In this document: positions 1-14,000 of the stretch, piece after piece | Position numbering within the stretch: the stretch's first letter is position 1 | Layout of the letters: every line of letters starts with the position of its first letter | Assembly (NCBI RefSeq): GCF_040054535.1 | Contig: NC_090787.1 | Location: 17,833,501-17,897,500 of the forward strand | Source of the DNA: Antennarius striatus | Lineage: Eukaryota; Chordata; Actinopteri; Lophiiformes; Antennariidae | DNA: 64,000 nt | Direction: 5' to 3' | The notes under the pieces: model-generated | The model's input: the letters and a program-made list of their open reading frames with translations, nothing else | What the model was told of the DNA's origin: nothing | The model's database searches: none | Position numbers and translations under genes: made by a program

Positions 1-31
1 TATCCATGGCAGTCGACACACCGACACACAC

Positions 32-527
32 CTCTTTGGTCAGTTCACTGTTCTCGTAGATGTGTCGTATCTCCTCACTGCTGAAGTCGGTGGAGGCCTC
101 GGCGCTGGCGCTGCTGTACACAGGAGCCTCAGGATAGCGTCGGTAGTAGTGGCTGTAGCCGGTGGTGGCCTCGCTCTCATACATGGGGTTGTATTTGGTC
201 GCCCTCTCCAGAGACGGGAGGCTCTCTGCCCCCCTGTGGAGCAGCATGCAAAACAGAGAAGTCAGTCAAAGCATGAGGGCAAGATGAGACGGAGGTAGTG
301 GATCACCTTGGAAGCCAGAGGAGAAAACTGAGCTGCAGTAAATAAGACTTCAGGGTTCATTAGCCTGTTTTAACCCTGGATACATCTGGTCATTTGTGCC
401 TGAAGACAGAAAATCTGATTGTCTTTGGTGATTAAAGCTTTTTGGAAATAGATCAGCATCATATCTGTTCAGGTAATTAGAAGAGGTTTAAGTGTATCTC
501 TACAGGCTGTTCAGTGAAGCACGCCAG

Positions 528-586
<59 letters not shown>

Positions 587-3500
587 TGGACAACAGATAC
601 TTTGGGTAGATTTGTGTCTGCAAAAGGAAAGACAAGCGAAATCCAGGCAAAGGGGGAGGGATGGTCATGGATGGTGAAAAGGAGAACTTTGGCTGCTGCA
701 CTGAGGAACAGTAATGAAATGTCACAACTTATTCTGTCCCTTCAGGAAAGTAACTAGACTCCTTTAAATTAAAGAGGATTACTTTGCGAAGACAAAACTT
801 CAAAAACAACAAACTTGGTATTTTCTATTCCATGTCAAAAATAAAAGCAAGGTTTGCTTATTTTCAGGATTCTTTCACAGGCAGATAAAGAAAGATTCTA
901 CAGGTTAAATCAACATATATTATTCATTTTAAGAACTGTATTTAAATTAAATATATACAGAATATATGGTGAACAACTGTGACAGACACAATGCTTCAAC
1001 TACTTCATGTGGCGTGCATGCTTCTCCTCACCGTATGGGGTCTTCTGACTCGTCCTTGTCGTACTGATCCCGTAACGTCCTGGCAAGGAAGAAGATCACC
1101 CCAGAGGCCACCAATAGGAATCCAGCTACGGAGGCCACGGCTATGCCAACCACCAGCGGCTCAGACACATACTCCTCACAGTGTTCTCCTCGGTACCACC
1201 AGTTCTCTCCAACGCGACACCTGAGATAATAGCATACAGTCATAAATTAATTCCACACTCCTCTATGAAAACTTTTCCACATTCAAGGATCAGGAAGACA
1301 AAATGCACACCCATGACTAAAAAGAGTCAAAATACATGACATCTCAATCATATTTTGCCTTGACATAGTTATTAACATGTCTATAATCGAAATGTTCTGT
1401 TCATAAATACATTAATATGTTGTATTGGAATAACTGGAGTAACATTCAAATATTTGTTTTCGGTCTCCATGGAGAAACACAATACTTTTGGTTGGACGAA
1501 TAAACAAACTCGACGGCCTCTTCAGCTACCCATATGTTTTATGCTGTGATATAAAACTAAAGACTCTTTTGGCACGCAGTCTCCTATTTGTTAGCAATCA
1601 TTCAAAAAGTGCACTGCAGACAAAAGTCCCAACAGAGCCAGAGGATATGTTTCTGTCACTGACTTGGATTATTTGAGTATTTTGACACACATTAACCCAT
1701 GAAAATTTATGTTTGGACAAGAGAAAATGTGGTCGGACACAAATATTTATAAAAGGAAATAGACAAGTTACACAAGGTTCAATATTTCATTTGACAAAAG
1801 AAATGATATTTTAGAGCTTAAAATGCACATCATAATGTTAAACATAGGATCCCAACATGTCATACCAGGGGTCACATCTACTTTTAAGTTAAAAATTATA
1901 ATAATAATAATGTTTGAATATTTCTGATTAATCTTTGAAATCAATTGTGTTGTAAAATTAAATTTTTATCACATATATTTAGTTTGGACTAGAATGAAGT
2001 CAATACTACAACACAGTTGCCTCCCAAGTATCAGGAGCCAAAAGAAAAAATAAAGTATTGAGCAAATGTTTGGATTGAATTTTAGATTTCCTGTTCCCAC
2101 ATGATCACACAAAAGGCCTTTAAATAAACAAGCCAGGATTCTGGCCTCCTGCAGCTGCAATCAAGTGTCTGCAAAGCTGTCAGGTTAATTGTGATGAAAC
2201 ACTGGCCTTGTGAACCTGCCAACTCAGACACTCTTTCCCACATCCATATCATTTCCCTCACGTCTCACCTGCAGATAGCTCCCTGGCCAGGGATTATGTC
2301 ACACTTGCCATCGTTGAGGCAGAAGTCTGTCTGCAGCTCACAGATACTCTGACAGGGCAGGCCGTCCACACTGAAGTAGCCAGCGCTGCAGACACATTCC
2401 GCCTCCCCTGACCACTTGTTCACTTTACACTCGGCGTATTCGTTGCATGCTTGGAATTTACAGGGGTCAGCCTGGTCACCTGGAAACCAAAGCATTAGGA
2501 GGTGATATTTCAGGATCAAGAGAAACTGCAGGTTGGCAACAGGTTCCACAGGGCTGACGATCATTTAAGAGTCAAGTAAGTTTGTCCTCCTCAGTTATCT
2601 GAAAAGATTTTTGATGACAACGTCTAAGCATTTTACATTTTATTTTTAATTTACTACTGAATTCAGGGTTTGACAAAATAATGTAATTAGATCACAGCCA
2701 TTAATAGAATAGTTGAAGACTTGGGGAAATATTTGTTCTTTGAGAGTTCAAAGAGACGTATCAACATTTATGCTTTTATTATGAAACTTGGACTTGCAGC
2801 TGGTTGCAGCACATTAGCTTAACATAAAGAACTTATCAGGCATTACTTGCTATCTGATTGTTGGCCGAAACCTAAAATCTTCAGTGAGAACACACCTGAC
2901 TCGACATCCAATGAGTACTTATCGATGGCCAGGTTCATGGTCTGGTAAGCTGTGTTACAGAAGTCCTCCAGAATGAGATAAACAGTGGTAGTGACGCCTT
3001 GTTGTACAGGTTTGCCAAATTTCATCCGGCTGTTGACCACGATGCTTCCATTTCTGAAGTTCAGGATCTCTAGGTTCTCAAAGTTACTCAGGTTGGACTG
3101 CAGGTAGGGCACAAGCTGAGAGAAGATCGAAAACAGCATTTATTGTGAGAAAACCAAGTTTAAACCCAATAACCAGAGTTCGTATTGCCTCAAGAAAGTA
3201 GTGCATCCCTGGGATGCGCTTCAAGAAAAATGTGTGCATACCAGCATGATTTTTATGTATTCCAAACGTAATAATAGAATATACAACAGAAGTATAGGCA
3301 AGGATTGAGTTTTGCCAGTAGTACAATATATAAACTAAACAAACTGTTAATTTAAATTGTATTAATAACAACATCATAACTGTGTAAGTAAAAAATAAAA
3401 AAACAGTAATGTGTTATGTGTTTTATCAAAATGTTAAAGACTAGTAGTCATTTAAGAAACAATTTTAGAAATAAATAAAGAAGTAATACAGGGTTTTTTT

Positions 3501-6500
3501 CACTTTTGTTTTTCACTCAATACATTTTTCTTTGCCTTTAATTCATATTCTCCTGTGGACACTGTACCAAGCTGACAGAGCCTTCTCCACACAAATTTCA
3601 GTAATATCTCTTCTTAATACCTGTCAGTAATATCTGTCTCTTTTTCCTCATTAACTTTTGATTGTTTTTTATTCAAGAAAGCACTCATTGTCATGTGCTT
3701 TTTATCCAACTTTTGTACCTTCTTCAGAGGCTTGGTGTTGATCAATCAACCTTTATTTGCATAGCGCTTAATCACATCAGCAGACATTTCAAAGCACTTT
3801 AACAGACAGAGAAACCCAACAGGATCCAGCTTATGCTTGCTCTGGGGAGTCTAACCAACTCTTCGCTCTCACTGCAGCGTGTAAAACGAGCAGACGTCGT
3901 GTTGTCGTTTGGTCGATTTTTAATAAGGCAGAAACTCGCGCAAGATCAAAACATAACAACGATTCCTGGGTTCGAAATTTAAGTGGAGAAATGGAAAAAT
4001 CGTGGATATTTTTGCTGGATGGAAGTGCATTTAAAGCTTGCGTACTAGGGACACACGCTCTTTGATGATCGTGCGTCCCTGTCAAAAAATGCGTGTCAAA
4101 GACGCAAGGATGCATGCAAACGAGAACACTGAAGAATAACATCAAAACCTCAGTAACTGAAATATTTACCAGTTCTAGGAAGCGTTGCTCCAAAGCTTTG
4201 TATTCTGGAGAACTCTTGTTAAAGAGATCATCTGAGAAAATCATGTTGGTCACTCTCAGGCTGAAAAACACCATCAGAGCTCTTCCAGGGTTCATAGGCA
4301 TGGCGATACTGACATAATCTGTGCCGTGTGCCACTCCAGACGGCAAACTAGTGCTTCCCTCTTCTGTGTGGTTGATCAAACCATAACCATAGTTGATCAT
4401 ATCGTAGCTCTGGTCTGGAACAGTGGCATCGTCCAAGCCATTAATGGTCTGTATCTGAGGGATGAAAAGTGCACTGATTTTAAAAAGAGATGCTTTACCA
4501 AATGAGATGCAAATGTGGAACCCGTAGAAATTCAAAGTCAAACTGACAGAACAGTATATATCTCTATTGACATGCCTGCAAACCGATGGTCAAAACTGAT
4601 TTGGATTCTTATTGGGCAACCCCCCCTTGGGGAGTCCAACTGGAATATCTCAGAGTAGACCCATTCCTCACTGGAGTAGTTCCATTTGTATTTTGCACAG
4701 AATTAGAAATTTGTGTCATTTTACCATTTTTCAGTCAACTACAGCCAAGCATGTTGTTTCAATGCTGTTGTCATGAATTTTTGAAAAATGGTTCTATCAC
4801 CATTTCGAAATCAGAAAGAACTGGGGGGGGGACTAATGTGCGTGTTAGTCCCCCTGAGGTTATCTTAACACACAAAATTTGAGAATTCAAACTTCAGTTT
4901 GACTTTAAACATTGAAAGGAAAAGCTAGCAATGAAAAAAAATGAATGTAAAAATGTAATTTTTTCAACATTAACATCAATTTCTTTACTTCTACCAGTGA
5001 AGGCATCACGGCGTCAGGTAGTCCCTCGGCAGCGGGGTTAATGTCAGAGACTTGGGTGATGGGCGACTCCCTTTCAGGAGACAGTGCCGTCGGTGGACTC
5101 AGAAAATCTGTCGCTGTTGGTTCATCTCTGTTGACCCATATGATCTCATCCTCTATCAGATCCTCCGTTGAGAGTTTTGGAGCATCTGGGGTCTCCTCCT
5201 CTACACCTGGAGATTCAGGCAGAGCCTCTTGCCCGTTGCTCTTTGATTCTTCTTCAATGCCAACCTCTTCAAAAACAGGTTCTTCAGGATAGGTCATCAT
5301 ATCTTCATCTTCTGCTGGTTGTTCAGAGTTAACTCCTTCATCTGCGGATGGAGCACCTTTAAAGTTGGACTCTTCTACTGCATCTTCTACCAAGTCTTCA
5401 TCAACAGGAAGCAGGACTGTTTGCGTTGTGGGTACTGGTACTTCTAGTGCTACATCTACAACCTCAGGAGAAGGGACTTGAGCAGGTAGAAGCTCTTCTT
5501 CCAACGTCTCATTAGCCGTTGTGAGGCTCTCAATCTCCTCTGGAATCTCTCCCTCATTCGCAGCAACTTCTTCCAGAACAGTAATCAGATCTTCTCCCGC
5601 TGCTGCAACTTTGACTTCCACTGTTTCATCTGGATTTATGGTGACATTTTCTGTTTTCAGCTCATCTTCCAAACCAGTCTCTTCAAACAACACTGCTCCT
5701 GTGGGTGTGGATGGCTGGAGCAGGTCCTCCAAGACATTTATCTCTGAACCAGAAGCCTCGACCTCCACTGGCACTTCTGGCAGCGTGACGACATCTGGTA
5801 GCTCTGGAGAGGTAAGCTCATCTGGAAGCTCTTTTGGTGGGTACGTTTCTACAACAGGAAACTGCACTTTGTCCTTCAGGACAGGGGCTTCCTCCTCAAA
5901 GCCTGGAAAGCAAAAACAAGAGAAATGTCCATCTTCGAGAGTCAATTCTGATAATATTCTGCAGATCACCACAGATCTATATGTATGATTAAAAAAAAGA
6001 TTGATTTTGGACTGATAAAAGTATTTAAAGACCAATCAAATTTGCAGAAATGTAGAACTGAAAAAAAAAAATCCAAAGAGGATAAATTGCATAAATGTAG
6101 GCTTATGTTTTAGGATCATGGAAACACTCACTGTCCACTCCAGGTGCACCGGTGGCCGGAATGGGAGCTGGAGACACAACTGTATTCTCCTCCAGAATAA
6201 AGATGTTGTGTTCTTCTGTCGCCACTGTGTTGGTTTCAGAGAGCTCAGGCAAGATGCCTTCCTTGTTGACATCTTCAGCCCCCTTTTCTAGAATCATGAG
6301 CTCTGGTGGATCATCAGTGTCTTTGATCTGCAAAAAAAACAGACTGATGATGGTTTCTACTTCATATTTAAAATTTCACAAAGCACATGTGTTGAAATAC
6401 TGAAGAGGTTCTTTTTTCCATGCTATACTGCGGGCCTCATTCTTCAAATATCAATTGAAAGAATGATGGAAAAAGAAGAAGCCGCATCTAAAATGAAGAA

Positions 6501-9500
6501 CTTTGGTGGCCCAGCAGCTCTTTGACTGTAAAGTAATTACAGTTGAGAAGTTTAGCAAACCATACCAATTCCTGTAATGAGCCAAATTACCGTAATCATT
6601 GCGTCAGCTGAGCTAAAAAGTGAAGCAGCAGATATATGTAATGCAAGCTAAAGTCTGGTTGCCATCACAATTGGAAAGTCAATGACACAACAGCACAAAT
6701 ACAGACTTCAGCGAGTATTATGGTCTGAAAAAATTGTATGTGCTGCCTCACGTCTTTATTTGCTGTGGCTTCTTTCACTGTATCTTTTGCCCCAGAATAG
6801 CAGTGGATTATTATAGCAAGAGCCAAACTAATCCTCAAAGCCTTACTTGATCCTTGCTGGTGAGCTCATCTCCTACCTGCACTGGTGTGGTCTGGAAAGT
6901 ATCACGAACCAGTTACACATTATCACTACATCAGCCACAGTATAGCTGTCAAACCACACAAATGCGATTCGTCAACTCTGTGCAGCTCAAAGCTGCTGGA
7001 CGGACTAAAGACAGACTGCTGTTCTAATGGTTGTGGAGGTAACTTGTCACTGACCGTGGCTCTGCTTGCAGTGCTGACAGACTCAGGGGCCTCAGACACT
7101 ATGGAACCAGCAGAGAAACAAATATTAATACAGAATGTCACAGAAAAAAAAAATGCAAATGGGCCAAATACCTAAAATAGTCGCGTCTGGAGAACAGAAT
7201 TCTTTCAACTGTAACGTAACTTCAATAAAGCTTTTATTTTGACAGAATTACTTTCTGGAATAAATGTAAATCACAAATCAGTGCTAAAATCCAAATTGAG
7301 TATCAGCTGTTGTAGGCCAAGGCTGTCTGAATCCAGACCAAAACGGAAAACTGGTCTATGCTTTGTCTTTAAATACCACAGCCACACATCAACCACATGA
7401 GACTGCTTAACATTCATTCTACGTGTCCAGGGATATTAATGTGAGCATTTCTGCTCATATCCAGGGGAGCTTCTTAGCACATTTAACAACAGATATGGAT
7501 TCCACATCTGTGGACAGGGGACCTGGTCAGGGGAAGGGGACATGCCAACATACTCAGTCACTGGCCAAATTGAACAGATGTAGTAGTTTGAACGAGTGCA
7601 CATGTGAAAAACGGAAAGACTTTTGTGATCCCAGAGAGAGAGAGGTCATCTGATGGAATGCCTCAATGGAGATAACACCGGTTGAGACGGAAGACTGCAA
7701 CTCTGAAAAATATTCTGATATTGCAGTGTTATAAAGGGGTGCTAGTGGCTAATGGTTCAGGGCTACATTTGGTGATAGCAGGATAACACACCCGAGTATG
7801 CATCCGAACTGTCAGTGAAAGAATTGTGGATATTGTGAGATCCAGGTTTTCATATGTGGAATCTCTGGTACGTGTGGTGGCATCAACTCCCCACGTTGAA
7901 TCAGATAAAGACTTAACTTCACTGAGTGTAAACCAGAATAAAAGACTTAAAAATCCACAGTAAAAGAGAAAGTTCACATTTTAACATCTTATTTACTTAC
8001 TGTACTTCTGCTTTGGAGACTGTTTAATGACGAGAATTAACTGGAGCACAAAATAGAGTTCTTTTAACAGATGGCTCTGTTATATGTTAAAAGAGGCTGA
8101 CTTTTGAGCTAAAACTTCATATAAAAATGTCTCTGCCTTTTTTAACAGAAAAAGCAGACAAATAAGAAACAGATGAGACTATTAAAACTCTGGAATATTT
8201 TCTCAAGTGGTGTAGCACATGTTGTAATATCAGTGCTGGGTCTCCTGTCTCTGCATTTGATATGACATTTGGATGTTTTCCCTGCCCTGCGTACGCTGGC
8301 CTCTTCCAGTATATTCTCTTCACTGCTATCCCAATTAAATAAATGGCTGTAATGGTGGCACGTGTGGTCTCTGTCAGAGGTCAAGAAAGGCCTCTGCAGC
8401 TCGACACTCATGCATAATCTTACCTCCCTCCAGCTCATCGTAATGAAGGGCTTCAGTGTCCAGGTTCTTGACCTCGCTGACGGTGTGGACCACCGTAGGC
8501 TCCTTGACCTCATGGTACGAGTTCTCCACCCGGTTGGACTGCAAGGTCAGGTAGTTGAGTTGTTCACTGCTGACTCCTGCTCCATCCACCACCACCGTGA
8601 CAGCGTAGTCCACCGCCACTCCATCCCGCCTGATGACACAGATTGAATCCACACCATGATCAGTTTCCAGGCTGGGTTTTCGTTCATTATCATGATCCAG
8701 TAAGGTCATACTGTGATACCGGGTTGGTGCTGCTGCACTGAACTCCTTCGTATTAAGACGTGTTTCCAATATTTTTCACATTTAGGAATGACAAAACTGG
8801 AAAGTCATTCCAGTGCGACCAGTTCATCAGCAGCTGTATATAATAAAGTGACCACACAGTATAATTGCATTGAATTGTATTATTGCTGTAAAAAAATTTA
8901 TTACATTTAATTACTGTTATGCTAACAATAGGACCATAATTTTATCCTGTTAACTGTAGAATATATGACAATACACATAAAAAGCTTGTAGTGAGATGAT
9001 CTGAAACTACAGTTTCCAAAAAGAATATTTTAATATTTAGATTGGGACACTAATGTTAGCCTTTAGAAGCTCTTAGCAGCTCAGGTTTAACATTTGATAC
9101 AGTTTGATTCTTCTGCTTGGAACCATTTTTTATATAGGTACAAAAAGTTAAGAATAATTAGCAATAGCAATAGTAATAAGTGAGAGGAGGAAGTCTCATT
9201 TACAGTACATCTTTTTGAGCCCAAACTTGGTATCAACAGAGACACAACACCATAAATCCATTGACCCTTCATCTTCTACACAAATTTACACACTAAGATA
9301 GGAGACAATAATATTTCCTGAATGACAGGCCAGATTTCCAAGACCTTGAAAATCTTTTCAACACTGGCACGACTTAACAGCCAAACGTGTTAAAAGACTT
9401 GCGGGGCACTCACAGATGACTAATGAGTCGGGTGATTTACTCCAGCGTGGAATGCAGGAGACCAACCGCATATGCCAAAAAATGGTCAATATCAGAAAGT

Positions 9501-11007
9501 CAGCAGGATGGTCAACATCATCATATTAAACACGGAAACCTCACAAGACATTCCAGTGCCTGGAAAAAGCCATCTATCAGCGTTCATGTGACTGCTCCAC
9601 TCTGACCTAGTTTGATGGGTTCCTGGCGAACAGCGGAGCACGTGCCAGCGCTCAGACACATTTAGAAGGACGGGCCGTTTCTCTCCCCGCAGGTTCACAC
9701 GTAGAACGCCAGACAGGAAGACGACTCCTGCTGCGTCCTGTCATCTGCAGCTAGCAGCACCATGCAATGGCAATTATAGCTTGGCTATGAGGAGATTTAA
9801 ATATTTTCTGTGTATTTAATGTACACTGCCCGGCCACAAAAAGAAGTCACCGTTTGGGTTTCAATAAGCAAATTGCAGTGTTATGATCAGGGGTTGCTTC
9901 GGTTGGTCAAGTCTAGGCTCAGCAATATTATTCAGCAAAAAAATGAAGTCAGCTGAGTATCTGAATGTACTGAATGACCAGGCAATCCCATAAATGGATT
10001 TTTTCTCCCGGATGGCACGATCGTATTCCTGGACAACAATGGCAAAATTTATCGGACTCTAATTGTGAAAGAGCGGTCCAGGGAGGAATCATTTTGACAC
10101 ATCAATTGGCCCCCACAGTCCTGAGCTTAACCCCATTCAAACTCTATGGGATGTGCTGGAGAAGACCTTGCAGAGTGGTTTGACTCCTATCGTCAATACA
10201 AGAACTCGGCCAAAAATTAATGCAATTCTGGACAGAAATAAATGCTGTGACGTTGTCCGAGGTTGTCAAAACAATGCCTCGGCAAACGTGCACTGCAATC
10301 AAAGCTACAGGTAGTCCCACGAAATATTAGAGTGTGTGACTTTTGTTTTGGCCGGGCAGTGCATCTGCACATTGTGGCTGTATAGCTAATGATGCTAATG
10401 CTAAACCAGCATTTGCCGAGTTGGTGTTTGATATATATTACATTTTATGTCTGCCATGCAGCAAGAAGTAAACTTGAATACAGATTTAAAGGAGTTGCAC
10501 TCAGTACTATTATTTCTACAGTGTTCTTTTATTCCTGTTGCATCATGTTCCTCTCTCCCATTTGTCTGATCACTATGGTTACCAGTGTTATGGTGTGTCG
10601 ACTGTCATAGTGTCACATATGCACCTGATTTTGCAAGGCATGTAAGACCGGCATATTTTCTCTTGGAGTAATTTTAACTGTCATTGGTAATAAATTATAG
10701 TATTAGTAAAGCATCTCAATGCTCTTTCCACACCTGGTCATCACTTTTTCACCTTTGATCCCCTGACCTACACATTCCTTCCTCTGCCCTTCCTCCTCCT
10801 CACCCTCTACTAGGAGCAGAGGGAGCAGGTCATAAATCCCTGATAATTTACTCAATAGAGGAACACCTGCTCCTCTTGGACCCGTCCTGATCCCACTTAA
10901 CAGCTGAGTGACTCAACTAAGTTCATTACCGTCGGCAACTAGTGACACACCTCAACATGTGTCCACACTCACTGGTACGTAAACACAGCGTGAAATGATG
11001 GTGATGC

Positions 11008-11056
<49 letters not shown>

Positions 11057-14000
11057 ACACACACACACACACTCACACAAATCAAGATCTAAGGAATGGC
11101 TGATTGGGATCTGTGGGCTTAAACACAAGACAGCTGGGGGAGAACCATGTAAGGGCAAACTACCACAGCCGTTGGTGACTCACCCATGGGTGTCCTTCTG
11201 GGGCCTATGGAGAAGAAGAAGAGGGAAACTGTGTTAATGCTAAAAGCTGAGGTAGTGTGTGTGTGTGCGTTAATGTGTGGACAGTCCAGAGCTGAACTAC
11301 AGCAGAGACCAACCTGAAGTCCAGCACAGACACACTCTTAAACCCAGGGAGGCCCTCCAGAGCATCCTCAATCTGAAGGGATAAAAATGATCAGTGGTTT
11401 ATGGCTCATTTTTGATGAGCTTACAGTGAACTTGCTTGGCAAACTAAATCAGATTTATTGCTACTGAAGAGCTCATTTTGCTTAAAGCGGCTCAAAGGTC
11501 TTGAATGATTTGTGCTGAGGCCGCATCATAAAACCTCAGTGGACTGATTACTGCACTGTCTTTAACATTTTTTATTGATCTACAGGGCCTCGTTTCTCCT
11601 CCTTTAAAAGCAATATGAATGTTTCTCTGCAGATTAAATGACCTAGTTTATTTAATCTGTGAAAAATCCTCCAGTTTCTCCTTTTCTACATTCAGTAAGT
11701 CCTTCCCTGGACCCCACTTCTCTCTCACAGATAGCCTGTTTGGATGCAGGGGATACATAACTGAAGGCATGCAAATTCTGTGTTGATGCCAGATCTCCAA
11801 AAAGAACACAAAAGTAGGTCAGTACCTACTAAAACGACACAAAATCAAGTGTGTGCTTGTGATACTGTTATTGTTCTTCTGTTTGCTTTCCGACATGCGT
11901 CTATTGAGCTGACTGCTAGACAACTATTTGATTTTTCCCAGCATCTGTACAAACGCTGGGGTCGCATCCAATGGTGAGTTCACATGTGCATATGCAAGAG
12001 TTTATCTGTTCCCAAGACACACCATAAAAATATAAGACATTCTTATTCTTCCAAAGCCAAATACATATGATGAAATCTGTGTTTTTGAGCTCCTGCTCAA
12101 CAGCTTGGGTTTTAACTGCTGCTGTTGTTAAAGTGTGTGTTATCAAAATTAACAAGGCAAGCTACCATCCATCACTGACCATAAACCAAGAGATGCAGTT
12201 AGTCCATGCTGAGGCCAAGATACAGTAGCACTAAGGAGAGTCTTAAAGACCGACAGGCCAGAGGAAACAGCGTCAGACTCAAACCTTTTCAGCGAGCTGC
12301 CGGCTGAGTGTCTGGTACTGGAGGCTGGCTGGATCGTCCAGCTTGTCGTCGTACATCTCACCGGTCAGGAGGATACTGAGCTCCACCACCTGCTCCAGCA
12401 CAGGGAAGGTGGGAGACTCCACTGCAATGTCATTGTCCAGCTGTGGACATAAGCAGTAATAGAGTAGTTAGACCTGCCTGATAGACCTGATTACTAACAC
12501 TAGGACGTGTTAAAGAACTGTGTGCACTCACCGGACTCTCCTCTACCTCCTGCACTGTCACAGCAGCTCCATCCATCCCCTCTCCTCCAGTTGGGTCTTC
12601 TAGGTAAAAGAAAAGAAATAAAGAAACTGTTTTATTTCAAATGCATGCGATCTGAAAGCTTTGGCATATGCCAAGATTCCTGATGTATTAGGCTACTTAA
12701 AGAACTTAAAGTATTTTGAAGATGTCAGGCTGGAGTTTTCCTCAGCCAGAGTCACACACAGAGAGGATTTTCAGAGCTTACTGAGTAGATACGTACATGA
12801 AAACACACAGGATGATAATCCAACGATAGGTGAGCATATACTGCAGGAAGCTAACAGGAGAAACACTAACCGAGCTCAGGAGCCTCAGCAGTCTCAGCTG
12901 TGTTTGGTGTTGGAGTGCTGTGGAACATCAGAGATTCTCTCATCAGTGAAAACATGTTTTAAAAATGATCACCATAAGGTTAGGGTCATTTATTTATTTC
13001 AGTTTTTAACCAGCGAATCTACAAATGTCAGAATCAATGGCCACAAATTCAATATTGTCTGAAAACTGAGTCTTATATAACCTGACAGACCCATTTCTTT
13101 TAATGGTTGTCCTAAACTGTCTTATGAGAATACCAATAACATGTTGAATGAAACAACAGTAAAACTGAATCGTGTAAACGTCAGTAAAATACAGTTATTT
13201 CCTAATATTTAGCAACCTGTGACAGTATCGAGTTAGTTTTTGACTTTCTTTTTTCCGTTGGTTTCCCAGCAGGATTATTTAAAAACAACTGAACAGATGT
13301 CCATGAGACTCAGTGAAGGACGGGCCTTCAGCCATCGTTGATCCATTTTTTTAACTTATGTGACACTGTCGGTGTTTAGATATACGTCCTTTAATATGTC
13401 CGGGAATAAACCATGGATCTTGATTGAAAACATCAGCCTTTGTTTGGATGGTATCTAGGTGACTGTTTGCAGTTTATTGGGGATCCAAATTTTTTTTTAA
13501 ATCCACCAGATTTAAAGGTTTTCGTAGCAGTCATCTGCCCTCTAACCTACTGTATGTTTAAACTATGTTTAACCCATGGTTAACCTATGTCTAGAGGTTT
13601 CTGATCAGGCTTCAATAGATTAAAAGAGGCTTTTAGACCCTGAAGGAGGTAAGAACTCAACTGTAACATCATTGTATTTTCTGGCAAGCACCTTCATGCT
13701 GATGTCACTGACGATTCATTAACCCTCCACAGGAGAATGGCCTACAATGACCGATACTACAAGATGTACGTAACCAGAGTGTAACGTTACGGGATTCTTT
13801 GTTTTCACATCTATGCAGGTCCATAGTATAAAGGTACTGTATATGCTGCTGATGACAGCACAAAGAATAAAATATTGCCAGTATTAAATTATATACGGAT
13901 TTATAATTATATATAGAGTGTAAATATTGCAGTGGTATCTAATCTAATAAACACAAATAGAACACAAACAAATGAGCATGATGTCATGTGTGGTGACTGA

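Noticed and set aside
7729..7977. Minus-strand ORF with plausible splice ends (7921-7792)
   Set aside because: Its phase does not fit either the 8629-8424 exon before it or the alternatives after it; including it brings in a stop.
12661..13062. 133-codon plus-strand ORF
   Set aside because: It overlaps the minus-strand impg2 exon 12917-12871, which fits the neighbouring exon phases. The ORF has no splice context or known homology and looks like chance.
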